Shown: positions 55,732 to 64,000, numbered from the stretch's first letter. The stretch is DNA of 64,000 bases from Gemmobacter aquarius (GCF_003060865.1 NZ_CP028918.1:2902001-2966000), one strand, 5' to 3'. Notes: generated by a model from the letters alone, not told the origin. Made by a program: numbers and translations.

Positions 55732-56688
55732 TCAGAAGTCGAACCGGACGAGCCGGTTCAGGATGAACATGCCGATCGACATGATAACGAGAAGCGCGAC
55801 CACGATCTGGGTGCCGTAGCCGCTTTCCCAGACCGGATCGAAATAGGTCGGAACCAGCAGCGAAATCAGCGTGTAAAGCGCGAAGGGGAAGATCGCCATG
55901 ATGACCGAGGTGATGCGCCCTTCAGCCGAGATCGCCTTGATCTTTCCGCGGATCGTGCCGCGGTCTCGGATCATGTTGGACAGGTTTTCAAGGATTTCGG
56001 CGAGGTTGCCGCCCGTGCCGCGCTGCACGCTGACGGTGACGGCCAGAAGCGAAAGCTCTTCCGCGCCGACGCGGTCGACCATGTTGAGCATTGCGTCGTC
56101 AAGTTCCGAGCCAAAGGTGAGCTGATCGCTGAGAAGGCCGAATTCGCTGCCGATGGGGTCGGCCATCTCGCGCCCGACAAGGGCGATGGCGGTGGTCAGG
56201 GGGTGGCCCGCGTTCAGGCTGCGGACGATGATCTCGATGGCGAGCGGCAGTTGTTCGACGAATTTGCGGATGCGGCGCGAGCGGATGCGGATCACGGACA
56301 GCAGCATCAGGGCAAGGCCGATGGGCGGGCCGAACAGCACCTGACCCAGCGTCGTGGGGAAGAGGAAATCGGCGGCGACGATGCCTGCAAGCACGAAGCC
56401 CACAGCGTAAAGCATGCGGCGCTGCACCGACAGGCGCAGGCCCGATTGGCGGTAGACGCGGGTCATCCACGCGATGATGCCGCGCTCGCCCCAACCTGTG
56501 GTCGCGCTGCGGTCCTTCAGCAATTGGCGATAGGTTTCGGACTGGTTGCCGCCCCCCTCGGTTAGGCGTGCCAGACGGTCGTTCACCTCGCGCCGCGAAC
56601 GCGAGAGTGACACGCCGTAGCGCAGGAGCGAGTCGACGGCGAGAAGGACCGCGGCGAAGACGAAGGCGTAGATGAGGATGAGCGACAT
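55732..56688 (-). CDS. tadB: Flp pilus assembly protein TadB
   Basis: A 318-residue T2SF-domain inner-membrane protein. The family segment EQLPLAIEIIVRSLNAGHPL is followed by VQRGTGGNLAEILENLSNMIRDRG and C-terminal hydrophobic helices. It works with TadC. It starts 3 bp after the cpaF stop and 19 bp precede tadC. Confidence 0.94.
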   Translation of the reverse strand: MSLILIYAFVFAAVLLAVDSLLRYGVSLSRSRREVNDRLARLTEGGGNQSETYRQLLKDRSATTGWGERGIIAWMTRVYRQSGLRLSVQRRMLYAVGFVLAGIVAADFLFPTTLGQVLFGPPIGLALMLLSVIRIRSRRIRKFVEQLPLAIEIIVRSLNAGHPLTTAIALVGREMADPIGSEFGLLSDQLTFGSELDDAMLNMVDRVGAEELSLLAVTVSVQRGTGGNLAEILENLSNMIRDRGTIRGKIKAISAEGRITSVIMAIFPFALYTLISLLVPTYFDPVWESGYGTQIVVALLVIMSIGMFILNRLVRFDF

Positions 56689-56691
56689 GGA

Positions 56692-58059
56692 TCAGAACCG
56701 CGTGGTCGGGTCAAAGATGCGGGGGTCGACCCGTAGCCCGATGCTTTGCACATCGGTCAGGAAGCGGGGCCGGATGCCGGTGGCGCGGAATTCGCCGATG
56801 ATCATGCCCTTGTCGTCGACACCAAGGCGGTTGTAGCGCACGATGTCCTGCATCTGGATCACATCGCCCTCCATGCCGGTCAGTTCCGAAATGGCCGTCA
56901 GGCGGCGCGTGCCGTCGCGCATGCGCGACAGTTGCACGATCATGTGGATCGCCGAGGAAATCTGCGAGCGGATGGAGTTTTGCGACATCGGCATGCCGGC
57001 CATGCCCACCATCTGCTCCATCCGCCCCAGCGCGTCGCGCGGATTGTTGGCGTGGATCGTGGTCATCGAGCCTTCGTGGCCGGTGTTCATGGCTTGCAGC
57101 ATGTCGAAAGCCTCGCCGCCGCGGACCTCGCCGATGATGATGCGGTCGGGGCGCATCCGCAGGGCGTTCTTGACCAGATCGCGCTGGGTGATTTCATTCC
57201 TGCCGTCCAGCGTGGGCGGGCGGGTTTCCATGCGGACGACGTGTTCCTGTTGCAGTTGCAGTTCGGCGGCGTCCTCGATGGTGACAAGCCGTTCGTCACC
57301 GGGGATCGAGGCGGAAAGCGCGTTGAGGAAGGTGGTTTTCCCCGACCCCGTTCCGCCCGAGACGACGATGGACACCTTGCCTTCGACGGCGGCGGACAGC
57401 AGGTCGGCCATGCCCTGCGGCAGCGCGCCGCGGTCGACAAGGCCCGACATGCCGATGGGGCGCTTGGCGAATTTGCGGATGGAAACCTGCGGGCCGTCGA
57501 CCGTGACGGGACGGATCGCGGCGTTCACGCGGCTGCCATCGGCAAGGCGGGCATCGACGAGGGGCGAGCTTTCATCCACACGGCGCCCGACCGAGGCCAC
57601 GATCTTGTTGATGATCCGCAGAAGGTGGGCTTCGTCCTTGAAGCGGACGTTGGTCTTGGACAGCTTGCCCGAGCGTTCGATGAACACGGTTTTCGGGCCG
57701 ACAACAAGGATATCGGCGATGCTGTCGTCTTTCAGCAGGGGTTCCAGCGGGCCAAGGCCCAGCATCTCGTCGGCGGTATCGGACACCAGCGCGTCGAGTT
57801 CTTTGGCGTTGAGCGCAAGGTTGTTGGTGCGGACATAATCGCGGACCAGCGGGCGGAGTTCTTCCAGAAGCTGGCTGTCCTCCATGCTGTCGAGGATGGT
57901 GAGGTTGATCTTGTCCAGCAGGAAGCGGTGCAGGTTGACCCGTTCGGCCACCATGTCGGGGCCTGACGAGAAATCGACCACCGCCGGTTCGACGGCGACG
58001 GCGCTGCCGGTCTGGGGAAGCGGTGACTCGTCGGTCTTGCGGAAAAAGCGCCCTACCAT
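56692..58059 (-). CDS. cpaF: Tad pilus assembly ATPase CpaF/TadA
   Basis: A 455-residue secretion ATPase of the GSPII_E family. It contains GGTGSGKTTFLNALSA (Walker A), then TIEDAAELQL (Asp box) and PDRIIIGEVRGGEAFDMLQAMNTGHEGSMTTIHANN (Walker B and His box, given in part by family). It powers pilin polymerisation. It lies between the L,D-transpeptidase and tadB. Confidence 0.97.
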   Translation of the reverse strand: MVGRFFRKTDESPLPQTGSAVAVEPAVVDFSSGPDMVAERVNLHRFLLDKINLTILDSMEDSQLLEELRPLVRDYVRTNNLALNAKELDALVSDTADEMLGLGPLEPLLKDDSIADILVVGPKTVFIERSGKLSKTNVRFKDEAHLLRIINKIVASVGRRVDESSPLVDARLADGSRVNAAIRPVTVDGPQVSIRKFAKRPIGMSGLVDRGALPQGMADLLSAAVEGKVSIVVSGGTGSGKTTFLNALSASIPGDERLVTIEDAAELQLQQEHVVRMETRPPTLDGRNEITQRDLVKNALRMRPDRIIIGEVRGGEAFDMLQAMNTGHEGSMTTIHANNPRDALGRMEQMVGMAGMPMSQNSIRSQISSAIHMIVQLSRMRDGTRRLTAISELTGMEGDVIQMQDIVRYNRLGVDDKGMIIGEFRATGIRPRFLTDVQSIGLRVDPRIFDPTTRF

Positions 58060-58087
58060 GCTGGTCCTCCGGAAATGTCTTTTGCGG

Positions 58088-58633
58088 TCATCTGACGATC
58101 ACCTTTGTGCCTTCGGGCACGGTCTGGAAAAGTTCGATCACATCGGCATTGGTCAGCCGGAAACAGCCCGAGGTCTCGTAATTGCCGACCGAGGGCGCGT
58201 TGTTGGTGCCGTGGATGCGGTAAAGCGTGTCGCGCCCGCCCGCGTAGAGGTAAAGCGCACGCGCGCCGAGCGGGTTGTAAGGACCGGCGGGGACCATGTC
58301 GGGAAGCGACGGGTCACGTTGACGCATTTCTGTGGGCGGGCGCCATTCGGGCCATTTGGCCTTGCGCCCCACGGTGACGGTGCCGGTCCATGTGAAACCA
58401 TCGCGCCCGACGCTGATCTGGTAGCGGGCGGCCTGACCCTTGCCCAGCACCATGTGCAGGGTGCGGTCGGCGTTCGAGATGATGATGGTGCCGGGTTTTT
58501 CGGTCGTCTCATAGGCCACGACTTGGCGCGTGTGCTGGCCAAGATCGCGCGGGATGGCCTTGGTCTCGGCATGGGCGAGGCTGGCGAGCACCAGCGACAG
58601 GAAGGCCATAAGCGAAAGGCGAAGCACCCTCAT
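58088..58633 (-). CDS. L,D-transpeptidase (YkuD family)
   Basis: A 181-residue periplasmic protein with a signal peptide (MRVLRLSLMAFLSLVLASLAHA). The YkuD catalytic motif appears as HGTNNAPSVGNYETSGCFRL, with the nucleophilic cysteine in SGCFR and His upstream. Such enzymes make 3-3 cross-links or attach proteins to peptidoglycan. It is an unusual member of a tad operon: it overlaps cpaE (ATGA) and precedes cpaF by 28 bp, so it is probably co-expressed with pilus genes. It could alter the wall for pilus passage. Confidence 0.92.
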   Translation of the reverse strand: MRVLRLSLMAFLSLVLASLAHAETKAIPRDLGQHTRQVVAYETTEKPGTIIISNADRTLHMVLGKGQAARYQISVGRDGFTWTGTVTVGRKAKWPEWRPPTEMRQRDPSLPDMVPAGPYNPLGARALYLYAGGRDTLYRIHGTNNAPSVGNYETSGCFRLTNADVIELFQTVPEGTKVIVR

Positions 58634-59811
58634 TTCGCGGCCTTTTCGGTCAGCATGGTGTCTTTGACGTAGCGCGCGATCTCGCGCTCGAATTTCGAAC
58701 GGCCATTCACATCACCCGGCACAACGCCGCGGTCGAGCGCTTCGGCAAAGGTGCTGTCGTCGCGCGGCAACAGGCGGTAGGGCGTGTCGCCGAACAGTTC
58801 CTTTAGCTTGGCCGCCGGAATGCGCGAGCGTTTGAACAGGCCGGTCTCGCACTTGTTGATCAGCACATTGGCCTGTTTGGGCGCACCGGGAAGGGCGCGG
58901 ATCGTCTTTAGAAGGTCAAGCGCGTGCTTGATCGAGGGGATGTTCATTTCGCAGACGATGGTGGCGGTGTTGACCGCCGAAAGCACATCCTGCGCCCAGT
59001 CCACCTCGTAATAGGGCACGTCGAGAACGGTGTGGGCGTGTTCCATCGTCACCGCATCCAGAAGGCGCAGCACCAGTTCGTAGCCGTTCAGGTGCGTGAC
59101 GAAATCACGGCGCTTGAAGCTGTAAAGGTGGAAGTCGTGAGGGTGCTTTTGCTGGATCAGGCTGACGAATTCGTGGTCGATCCGTTCCGGCTGGGTGATG
59201 ATGGAATCAAGGTTCAGCGTGGTCGAAAGGTTCAGCATCATCCCGCAGGAGCCGCTGGAAAAGTCGAGATCGAACAGCCCGACCGAGGCCTTTTGCTTTG
59301 CAAGGCTGCGGGCCAGCGCATCGGTGATGGAAATGGCAACCGTGGTGCCGCCTGCCCCCGCCATGGCGGAGATAACGGCATGGACGCGGGTGGAAAGCTG
59401 CTTGGCGTTGCGGATCGACGAATTGAGCGAGGCGTGGAAATCAGCCTGACCCAGCGGCTTGCGGTGCCAGTCGTGGATTTTAAGCTTCAGCAGGCGGCGC
59501 ATCTGCGCGTCGTCCAGCGCCTCGGAGACGATGATCACGGGTACGTCGCCGTAATGGCCGCGGATCTCGGCCAGCACTTCCAGTTCCGAGGTCGTGGGGC
59601 TGCCGAGGTCGAGCACCACGATATCGGGCGCGTGGGCATGCGGGTTGGTGATGACGGATTCGATGCGCGCCCGTTCGGCACGGTAATCGCCGGTGCGGGT
59701 GACGAGTTCGACGATCTCTTCCGCGCCGCTTTGCCCGGTATCGACGACAAGCACCGAATACTTTCGCATCGGTTTGCGGAAACTGCTCGGTTCGTTTTCC
59801 ATGGCATTCAT
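58630..59811 (-). CDS. cpaE: Pilus assembly ATPase-like protein CpaE/TadZ
   Basis: A 393-residue protein with a response-regulator-like N-terminal domain (YSVLVVDTGQS, DIVVLDLGSPTTSELE), without an obvious complete phosphorylation triad, and a C-terminal ParA/MinD-type ATPase (ISAMAGAGGTTVAISITDALA is a deviant Walker A). It localises the Tad machinery to the cell pole. Start at 59811; an ATG at 59802 is equally possible. It overlaps the ldt gene by 4 bp. Confidence 0.92.
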   Translation of the reverse strand: MNAMENEPSSFRKPMRKYSVLVVDTGQSGAEEIVELVTRTGDYRAERARIESVITNPHAHAPDIVVLDLGSPTTSELEVLAEIRGHYGDVPVIIVSEALDDAQMRRLLKLKIHDWHRKPLGQADFHASLNSSIRNAKQLSTRVHAVISAMAGAGGTTVAISITDALARSLAKQKASVGLFDLDFSSGSCGMMLNLSTTLNLDSIITQPERIDHEFVSLIQQKHPHDFHLYSFKRRDFVTHLNGYELVLRLLDAVTMEHAHTVLDVPYYEVDWAQDVLSAVNTATIVCEMNIPSIKHALDLLKTIRALPGAPKQANVLINKCETGLFKRSRIPAAKLKELFGDTPYRLLPRDDSTFAEALDRGVVPGDVNGRSKFEREIARYVKDTMLTEKAAK

Positions 59812-59860
59812 ATGCGGTCAGGACTCTGTTTTGCCTGTGGAAGGCGGGTGTTCGGCTGCG

Positions 59861-60544
59861 TCACAAGGTCGGGCAGGGGTTCGAAAAGGTGGTCGCGGAG
59901 CGGGCGGGGTTGTTGCAGGTCGACAGGTCTTCGCCGGTCACGGTGACCGGGCTGAAGGGAATGGGGATGGACCGGATGCCGAGGAGCGGGCCCAGAAGGA
60001 AGGTGCTGAAATTCAGGTTTCGCAGTTGCACGGTCACGTTGACGACAGGTCCGGCATCGCGGCCGATGTATCCCAGACCGTTGCGCGTATAGGTGACGAT
60101 CACATTTTCCGCCTTTATGCGCGGGTTGACGTCGCACATGCCGGGAAGGGCGCCGCCATAGGCGGTTTTGCAAATGCCGTCCGACCCGTAGAGGATGCGG
60201 TTGAAATCCTGGGTGCATTTGGCCAGACCCGCCGTCGCACCGTCACCGACGCAACTGACCCTGACCGTGTCGCCCCCGACGGGGTCACCCGGCAATCCGG
60301 CGGAATAGCTGCCAAGCGTCTTGAAGTCGGTCTCTTGCGCGACCGGATCCGAGACCGCCGCGACGCGCGCGCCGATGGCGATGGCGCGGCCTGTCTGTTC
60401 CCACTGGAACACCGCATAGCCGAATTCGACAAAGGTAATGATAACCGTCAGCATCAAGGGAAAGACGATCAGCCCCTCGATCAGGGTCACGCCGCTTTCG
60501 CTGCGGCGGAACCGGGAAAGGCGCGCGAAGGGGCGGGTTACCAT
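59861..60544 (-). CDS. TadE/TadG-like minor pilin, paralogue 2
   Basis: A 227-residue protein with a positively charged N-terminus, one transmembrane helix (GVTLIEGLIVFPLMLTVIITFVEFG) of the TadE type, and a disulfide-rich periplasmic domain. It is longer than classical TadE. Probably a pseudopilin of the Tad pilus. Its start overlaps the previous gene by 7 bp. Confidence 0.85.
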   Translation of the reverse strand: MVTRPFARLSRFRRSESGVTLIEGLIVFPLMLTVIITFVEFGYAVFQWEQTGRAIAIGARVAAVSDPVAQETDFKTLGSYSAGLPGDPVGGDTVRVSCVGDGATAGLAKCTQDFNRILYGSDGICKTAYGGALPGMCDVNPRIKAENVIVTYTRNGLGYIGRDAGPVVNVTVQLRNLNFSTFLLGPLLGIRSIPIPFSPVTVTGEDLSTCNNPARSATTFSNPCPTL

Positions 60545-61041
60545 CCGATATACCTCAGCGAGTATTTGTAGCTCAGCGGTATTCCGGGCAGGCGGAGCAG
60601 ACGGAAGGTCGGCGACTGGGAATGGCTGTAGGTGCCCGTGACCGAAATCGTCGTGCCAAGGGTGATGTTCTTGAACTGCGCCACGGGCGGATCGAAGTCA
60701 TAGCTGATCGAGGGCAAGGTGGTGCCGGGCAGGCGGTTGGCGACCACGCCCGTGGCCGTGCCGGTGGGATAGAAATAGCTGGTGGCCAGTGCCGTGGCCT
60801 TGGCTTGCGAACACATCGGTGTCGAGGCGGAGGTGGCTTCGACGTTGCAACGCGACAGGTAACGGGCGGCGTCGCGCACGCCTGCCTGAAGCTGCTGGCG
60901 TTCCCAGAAGATAAAGCCGAACTCGATCACCGCGAGCGCGAAAAGGGTGATCATCGGCACGACCAGAAGCGCCTCGGCAAGGACCGCCCCCCGTTCCGAG
61001 GTTCTGAAACGCGAGAATAGGGACGCGGCCAGACGCTTCAC
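60538..61041 (-). CDS. tadE: TadE-like minor pilin
   Basis: A 167-residue TadE-family protein: basic N-terminus (KRLAASLFSRFRTSERG), a hydrophobic helix (AVLAEALLVVPMITLFALAVIEFGF), and a periplasmic domain with a few cysteines. The E residue at the TadE position of the helix is present (AEALL, IEFG). Together with the next gene it replaces the CpaD/OmpA genes often found at this place. Confidence 0.88.
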   Translation of the reverse strand: MKRLAASLFSRFRTSERGAVLAEALLVVPMITLFALAVIEFGFIFWERQQLQAGVRDAARYLSRCNVEATSASTPMCSQAKATALATSYFYPTGTATGVVANRLPGTTLPSISYDFDPPVAQFKNITLGTTISVTGTYSHSQSPTFRLLRLPGIPLSYKYSLRYIGW

Positions 61042-61126
61042 GGTTCACTTTCCATTATGGCCGGGGATCACTCCCTTTGGCTTGATCGGGGACCGGCCAC
61101 CACGCGATGCGCGGGGGCCGGTGGGG

Positions 61127-61321
61127 TCATCGGTTGGTGCGATTGCGGAAGGCTGCGGGCGGTTGCGGGTTGATCGTCTGGATCGCAAGGTTTGCGTCCA
61201 TCGCATCCCCCGCCCGCGCAGAAACCGAGTCGCGCCGATTCATGTAATCGGCACAACCCGACAGCGCCGCAGCCAGCAGGCAAAGCAGGACGAGCCGCTT
61301 ACTTCTTGGTGATGAGCGCAT
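61127..61321 (-). CDS. Small lipoprotein in the tad operon
   Basis: A 64-residue protein with a lipoprotein signal peptide (VLLCLLAAALSGCADY; lipobox L-S-G-C, lipidated Cys near residue 23) and a short polar mature part. It sits where CpaD-type lipoproteins occur in other tad loci but is far shorter than CpaD and shows no similarity to it that I can see. It may stabilise the secretin. Its start overlaps the cpaC end by 23 bp. The 85 bp after it contain a 7-bp ACCGGCC/GGCCGGT stem (61092-61122). Confidence 0.8.
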   Translation of the reverse strand: MRSSPRSKRLVLLCLLAAALSGCADYMNRRDSVSARAGDAMDANLAIQTINPQPPAAFRNRTNR

Positions 61322-62720
61322 CGTCGAACTCCAGATTGATCATATGGCCGTAGGGACCGATGACGCCTTCGCCCGAGCGGAAGCCGTTGATGGTCTTGCG
61401 GTCGACTTCGAGCATGCCCAAGAGGAACATCTCGACATCGTTGGAGGACGCGGTGTTCTCGAGCGGCGAGCGCAGCGGCTGGTTCGGCGAGGCGGGGTCG
61501 ACCAGATGCGGCGTGACGAGGATCACGAGATCGGTTTCGCGCTTCTGGAAGCCGGTCGAACGGAACAGCGCGCCAAGCACCGGAAGCTGGCCGAGCCACG
61601 GGGTCTGCGAGATGTCGCGTTCGTTGCTGACCTGCAAAAGGCCCGCGATTGCGAAGCTTTGGCCATCGAGCAGCGACACGGTGGTATCGGCGCGGCGGGT
61701 GGAAAAGCCGGGCTGGTCGTTGGTGCCGCTAAGCGTTTCGTCGATGTCGGACACTTCGGGCTGCACCCTCAGCGAGATCATGCCGCCGTCAAGCACCTTG
61801 GGCAGGAAGCTGAGCTTGACGCCCACGTCGCGGAACACGGTGGTCGGCGTGCTGCTGGTGTTGTCGGCGTTGGGCTGGTTGATGGTGATCGGCACCTGAC
61901 CGCCGACAAGGAAATTGGCCTCGATCCCGTTCGAAGTCACGAGTTGCGGGTTGGCCAGACGGCGGGCAAGGCCCTTTTCTTCCAGCGCGTTGATGACGAC
62001 ATCGACCTGATTGCCAGCCAGACGCAGCACGCCGCTGATGCGGGTGCCGACATCAGCGACATCCGCGCCAAGGAAATCGCCGCCCGCAAGCTGCACGCCG
62101 AGCGACCGGCCCGCGTCACGGTTCACTTCGAGGATGCGGACATCGAGTTGCACCTGCTGCGGGTCGACCACGCGGATCGAGTTCACCACCGGCACATCGG
62201 CTGCGGTATATTGCTGGGCAATGTCGACGATGCGTTGCAGATCCAGCCCGTCGCGCACGTCGCCCGACAGGCGGATGCGGTTGTTGACGTTGGACACCTC
62301 GACATTGGCGCTGGGAACGGCGCGGTCGATGGCATCCTGCAATTCGCCGAAATCGACGCGGACCTGAACGATGACCGACCCGATCAGCTTTTTGCTGGCG
62401 TCATAAAGCGCCACGTTGGTGGCCCCCGGCGCGTTGCCCTGGATATAGACCGAACGGTCGGTCAGCGGAAACACATCGGCCACGCCGGGATTGCCCACGA
62501 CAAGGTCGGTATAGGGTTTGTCGACCTCGACCGTCATGGTGAAACCGGGGGTGACGACGATCGGATCGACCATCGTGCCCAAGGTGACAAAGCGCGATTG
62601 CTGGGCATGCACGGCGTTCGGCACTGCCGCCGACATCACCGATGCGGCTGCGAGGGCGAGGGTAAGCCCGCGCAAACCCGCGGCTGTAAATCGCCGCTTT
62701 ATGTCCTGTATGTGTTTCAT
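61299..62720 (-). CDS. cpaC: Tad pilus secretin CpaC/RcpA
   Basis: A 473-residue outer-membrane secretin. Signal peptide from MKHIQDIKRRF to AVPNAVHA, then a pilus-secretin N domain (DLVVGNPGVADVFPLTDRSVYIQG), a BON-like segment (VEVSNVNNRIRLSGDV), and the secretin domain ending in SLLDGQSFAIAGLLQ and TDLVILVTPHLVDP. It forms the outer-membrane pore. GTG at 62744 with an AAGGGG box is an alternative start. The gene is the second in the operon visible here. Confidence 0.95.
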   Translation of the reverse strand: MKHIQDIKRRFTAAGLRGLTLALAAASVMSAAVPNAVHAQQSRFVTLGTMVDPIVVTPGFTMTVEVDKPYTDLVVGNPGVADVFPLTDRSVYIQGNAPGATNVALYDASKKLIGSVIVQVRVDFGELQDAIDRAVPSANVEVSNVNNRIRLSGDVRDGLDLQRIVDIAQQYTAADVPVVNSIRVVDPQQVQLDVRILEVNRDAGRSLGVQLAGGDFLGADVADVGTRISGVLRLAGNQVDVVINALEEKGLARRLANPQLVTSNGIEANFLVGGQVPITINQPNADNTSSTPTTVFRDVGVKLSFLPKVLDGGMISLRVQPEVSDIDETLSGTNDQPGFSTRRADTTVSLLDGQSFAIAGLLQVSNERDISQTPWLGQLPVLGALFRSTGFQKRETDLVILVTPHLVDPASPNQPLRSPLENTASSNDVEMFLLGMLEVDRKTINGFRSGEGVIGPYGHMINLEFDDALITKK

Positions 62721-62782
62721 GCTGTAACCCAATTTCCTGTCCACCCACCCCTTTGGCCGGGGCTTTATGATTTTCCGGCGTG

Positions 62783-63817
62783 CTACTGGTCGAGGAACAT
62801 CAGCACGCGGTATTCGGCACGTTGTCCGCCCCTAATCACGCCGACATTGGCGAAATCGGGAAGGGCGGCGGACGGCTCGGCGGCTGCTACGGCCACCGTT
62901 TCAGCCACCGTTTCCGCCGGAGCGGCCACGACTGCGGCTTTCGCGGCATCGGCGCGCAGGGCCTGCAATTCGGTTTCCAGCTTGGCGACACGGGCCAGTG
63001 CCTCGGCGCTGGTCTGGTCTTGGGCTGCGCGGGCTGCGGCAAGTTCGGCCTGAGCGCGGACAAGTTCCTGATCGCGCTTCGAACTGTCGGCCGAGTTCAG
63101 GTCGACCACGGTGACGCGATCGGTCTTTTGCATCTCTCCCGCGCCGAGGTTTCGCAGGGCAAGCGACAGCGTGCCGATGTTGGCGGCGAGCGTCAGTTTC
63201 TGCGCTTCGTCGGTCGATACCTCGAAGGTCACGGTCCGCACGACCGAGGGCTGGTCGGCGCGGTCATCGGCGGTCTGGTCGATGGCAACGACGCGCACGC
63301 CTTGCAGCAGCACGTCGACGAAGGGGCCGGTGCCATCGTTGCGGGTCAGCATCACGTCGACGCGGTCGCCCGGAAGCACGAAGCCCGCGACGCCGAGCAC
63401 ATCGTTGACCGAGATCGACACGGCGCGCATGCCGGGAGTGATCGCGGTCGACAGCTTGGCGCGCTGGCCGGGGGTGGTGATCTTGCCGGGCAGGATCATT
63501 TCGCCCGCTTCCATCGTGGCAAGCACGTAACGGGCGTTTTCGTCGGTGTCGCCGACAAGGTCTTCGATTTTGGTAAAGGCACCTGCGGGCAGGCGGTCGC
63601 TGGCCCATTCGAGCAATTCGACACGGTCGGCGGTGATGCGGTCGCCAAAGCCGAGGCCGCCCTTGGCGACCACGATATAGTTTTTGGTGGCATCCGCCTG
63701 CTTGGCCGAGAGTTCGATTTCGGCGCGTTCCGCCTGCATCCAGCCCCGCACACCGAAGACCGCCAGTACGGCAAGACCCAGTGCAACGGCAAAACTTATG
63801 ACGGTCGAAGCCCGCAT
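62783..63817 (-). CDS. cpaB: Tad pilus assembly protein CpaB/RcpC
   Basis: A 344-residue protein with one N-terminal hydrophobic helix (VISFAVALGLAVLAVFGVRG) and a SAF/CpaB domain (NYIVVAKGGLGFGDRITADRV and LPGKITTPGQRAKLSTAITPGMRAVSI by parts). A C-terminal coiled-coil stretch (ELAAARAAQDQTSAEALARV) precedes a low-complexity tail. It helps assemble the secretin. It is the first gene of the visible part of the operon; flp pilin and prepilin peptidase genes are probably to the right of the window. Confidence 0.94.
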   Translation of the reverse strand: MRASTVISFAVALGLAVLAVFGVRGWMQAERAEIELSAKQADATKNYIVVAKGGLGFGDRITADRVELLEWASDRLPAGAFTKIEDLVGDTDENARYVLATMEAGEMILPGKITTPGQRAKLSTAITPGMRAVSISVNDVLGVAGFVLPGDRVDVMLTRNDGTGPFVDVLLQGVRVVAIDQTADDRADQPSVVRTVTFEVSTDEAQKLTLAANIGTLSLALRNLGAGEMQKTDRVTVVDLNSADSSKRDQELVRAQAELAAARAAQDQTSAEALARVAKLETELQALRADAAKAAVVAAPAETVAETVAVAAAEPSAALPDFANVGVIRGGQRAEYRVLMFLDQ

Positions 63818-63967
63818 TTCGATTTTTCCTGCCCTATTTCGTCACGGTCCGATCCAGAAGAATTTACCAGAGCACCGTCACGAGCCGAAGGGGTTAATTA
63901 AGGTTTATTAAATGTGCGACTCGCAGGACACGCTGGTCTTTGGAGTATGCGAATGGCTTAATGGCTT
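63818..63967 (-). promoter_or_regulatory. Upstream region of cpaB with TTAA motifs
   Basis: An AT-rich core (63890-63914) contains TTAA at 63894-63897, 63898-63901 and 63908-63911. Spacing between the last two is 6 bp, one less than the TTAA-N7-TTAA of CtrA sites in alphaproteobacteria. No coding frame is seen. It probably separates cpaB from a pilin gene beyond the window. Confidence 0.3.
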
Positions 63968-63997
63968 GACCGACAGCACCTTTGGGTGCTGCCGGTC
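63968..63997 (-). terminator. 13-bp hairpin upstream of cpaB
   Basis: Arms 63968-63980 and 63985-63997 pair over 13 bp with a single G-T pair and a 4-nt loop (TTTG on the plus strand). No U-run follows on either strand. Its place just upstream of the tad genes fits a partial terminator or mRNA-stabilising hairpin after a highly expressed pilin gene. Confidence 0.6.
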
Positions 63998-64000
63998 TGT

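Overview
The window is dense, high-GC chromosomal DNA of an alphaproteobacterium, almost certainly of the order Rhodobacterales (Rhodobacter/Paracoccus/Gemmobacter-like). Three things point there: the gene order folK-rpoZ-rsh-(DUF2062)-pdxJ-acpS-lepB-rnc-era-recO, a tad/cpa pilus operon of alphaproteobacterial layout, and recurring GAGGATATTT elements of the type I associate with this group. Genes overlap by 4 bp (ATGA or GTGA) at many junctions. No rRNA, tRNA, CRISPR array, prophage or insertion sequence is visible, so this is core chromosome with some accessory genes.

Layout. 1-3.3 kb (minus strand): cytochrome oxidase subunit I (ctaD), a Ku gene overlapping its stop codon, and the first eight codons of a probable ligD, then a LysE-type exporter with a strongly structured leader. 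3.6-5.7 kb: a desaturase, a DCC thiol-redox protein whose 3' end is tandemly duplicated, and a GNAT acetyltransferase. 5.7-11.2 kb: dapE and dapD on the minus strand, flanking a Hint-domain protein, a conserved small protein, a PepSY/cytochrome b561 pair and a membrane-anchored LuxR-type regulator. 11.3-22.2 kb: a LOG-family nucleotide hydrolase, an autotransporter with PKD/cadherin-like repeats (apparently frameshifted), YcaQ glycosylase, a Kef-type antiporter, divergent FAD oxidoreductase and MnmD, two DMT transporters and recO. 22.6-30.9 kb: the conserved era-rnc-lepB-acpS-pdxJ-rsh-rpoZ-folK block. 31-44 kb: NYN nuclease, ispH, rnhA, a TRIC channel, three peptide-deformylase paralogues beside fmt, a MalY/PatB lyase, two cobalamin genes, a lytic transglycosylase and a MOSC-like protein. 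44-54.6 kb: smc, an FMN reductase, a fused 5-oxoprolinase, and an FAD protein with GtrA. 54.8-64 kb: a minus-strand tad operon, cpaB-cpaC-lipoprotein-tadE-tadE-cpaE-ldt-cpaF-tadB-tadC, with an L,D-transpeptidase inserted in it.

The most unusual signal is a family of short perfect hairpins clustered at four intergenic sites (about 5.0-5.3, 16.5-16.6, 26.1-26.2 and 48.1-48.3 kb). Each hairpin has an almost invariant 3-nt loop in a TG-ACG-CA or TC-GCA-GA context, arms that differ in sequence but remain complementary, and each cluster has the same 2+2 inverted layout. Other points of interest are the ctaD-ku(-ligD) coupling, a peptide deformylase that has lost a metal ligand and the catalytic glutamate, two apparent one-base frameshifts (an autotransporter, and a DUF2062 gene at a C5 run), and the missing usual tad components (CpaD, OmpA-type protein, TadD) at the pilus locus.
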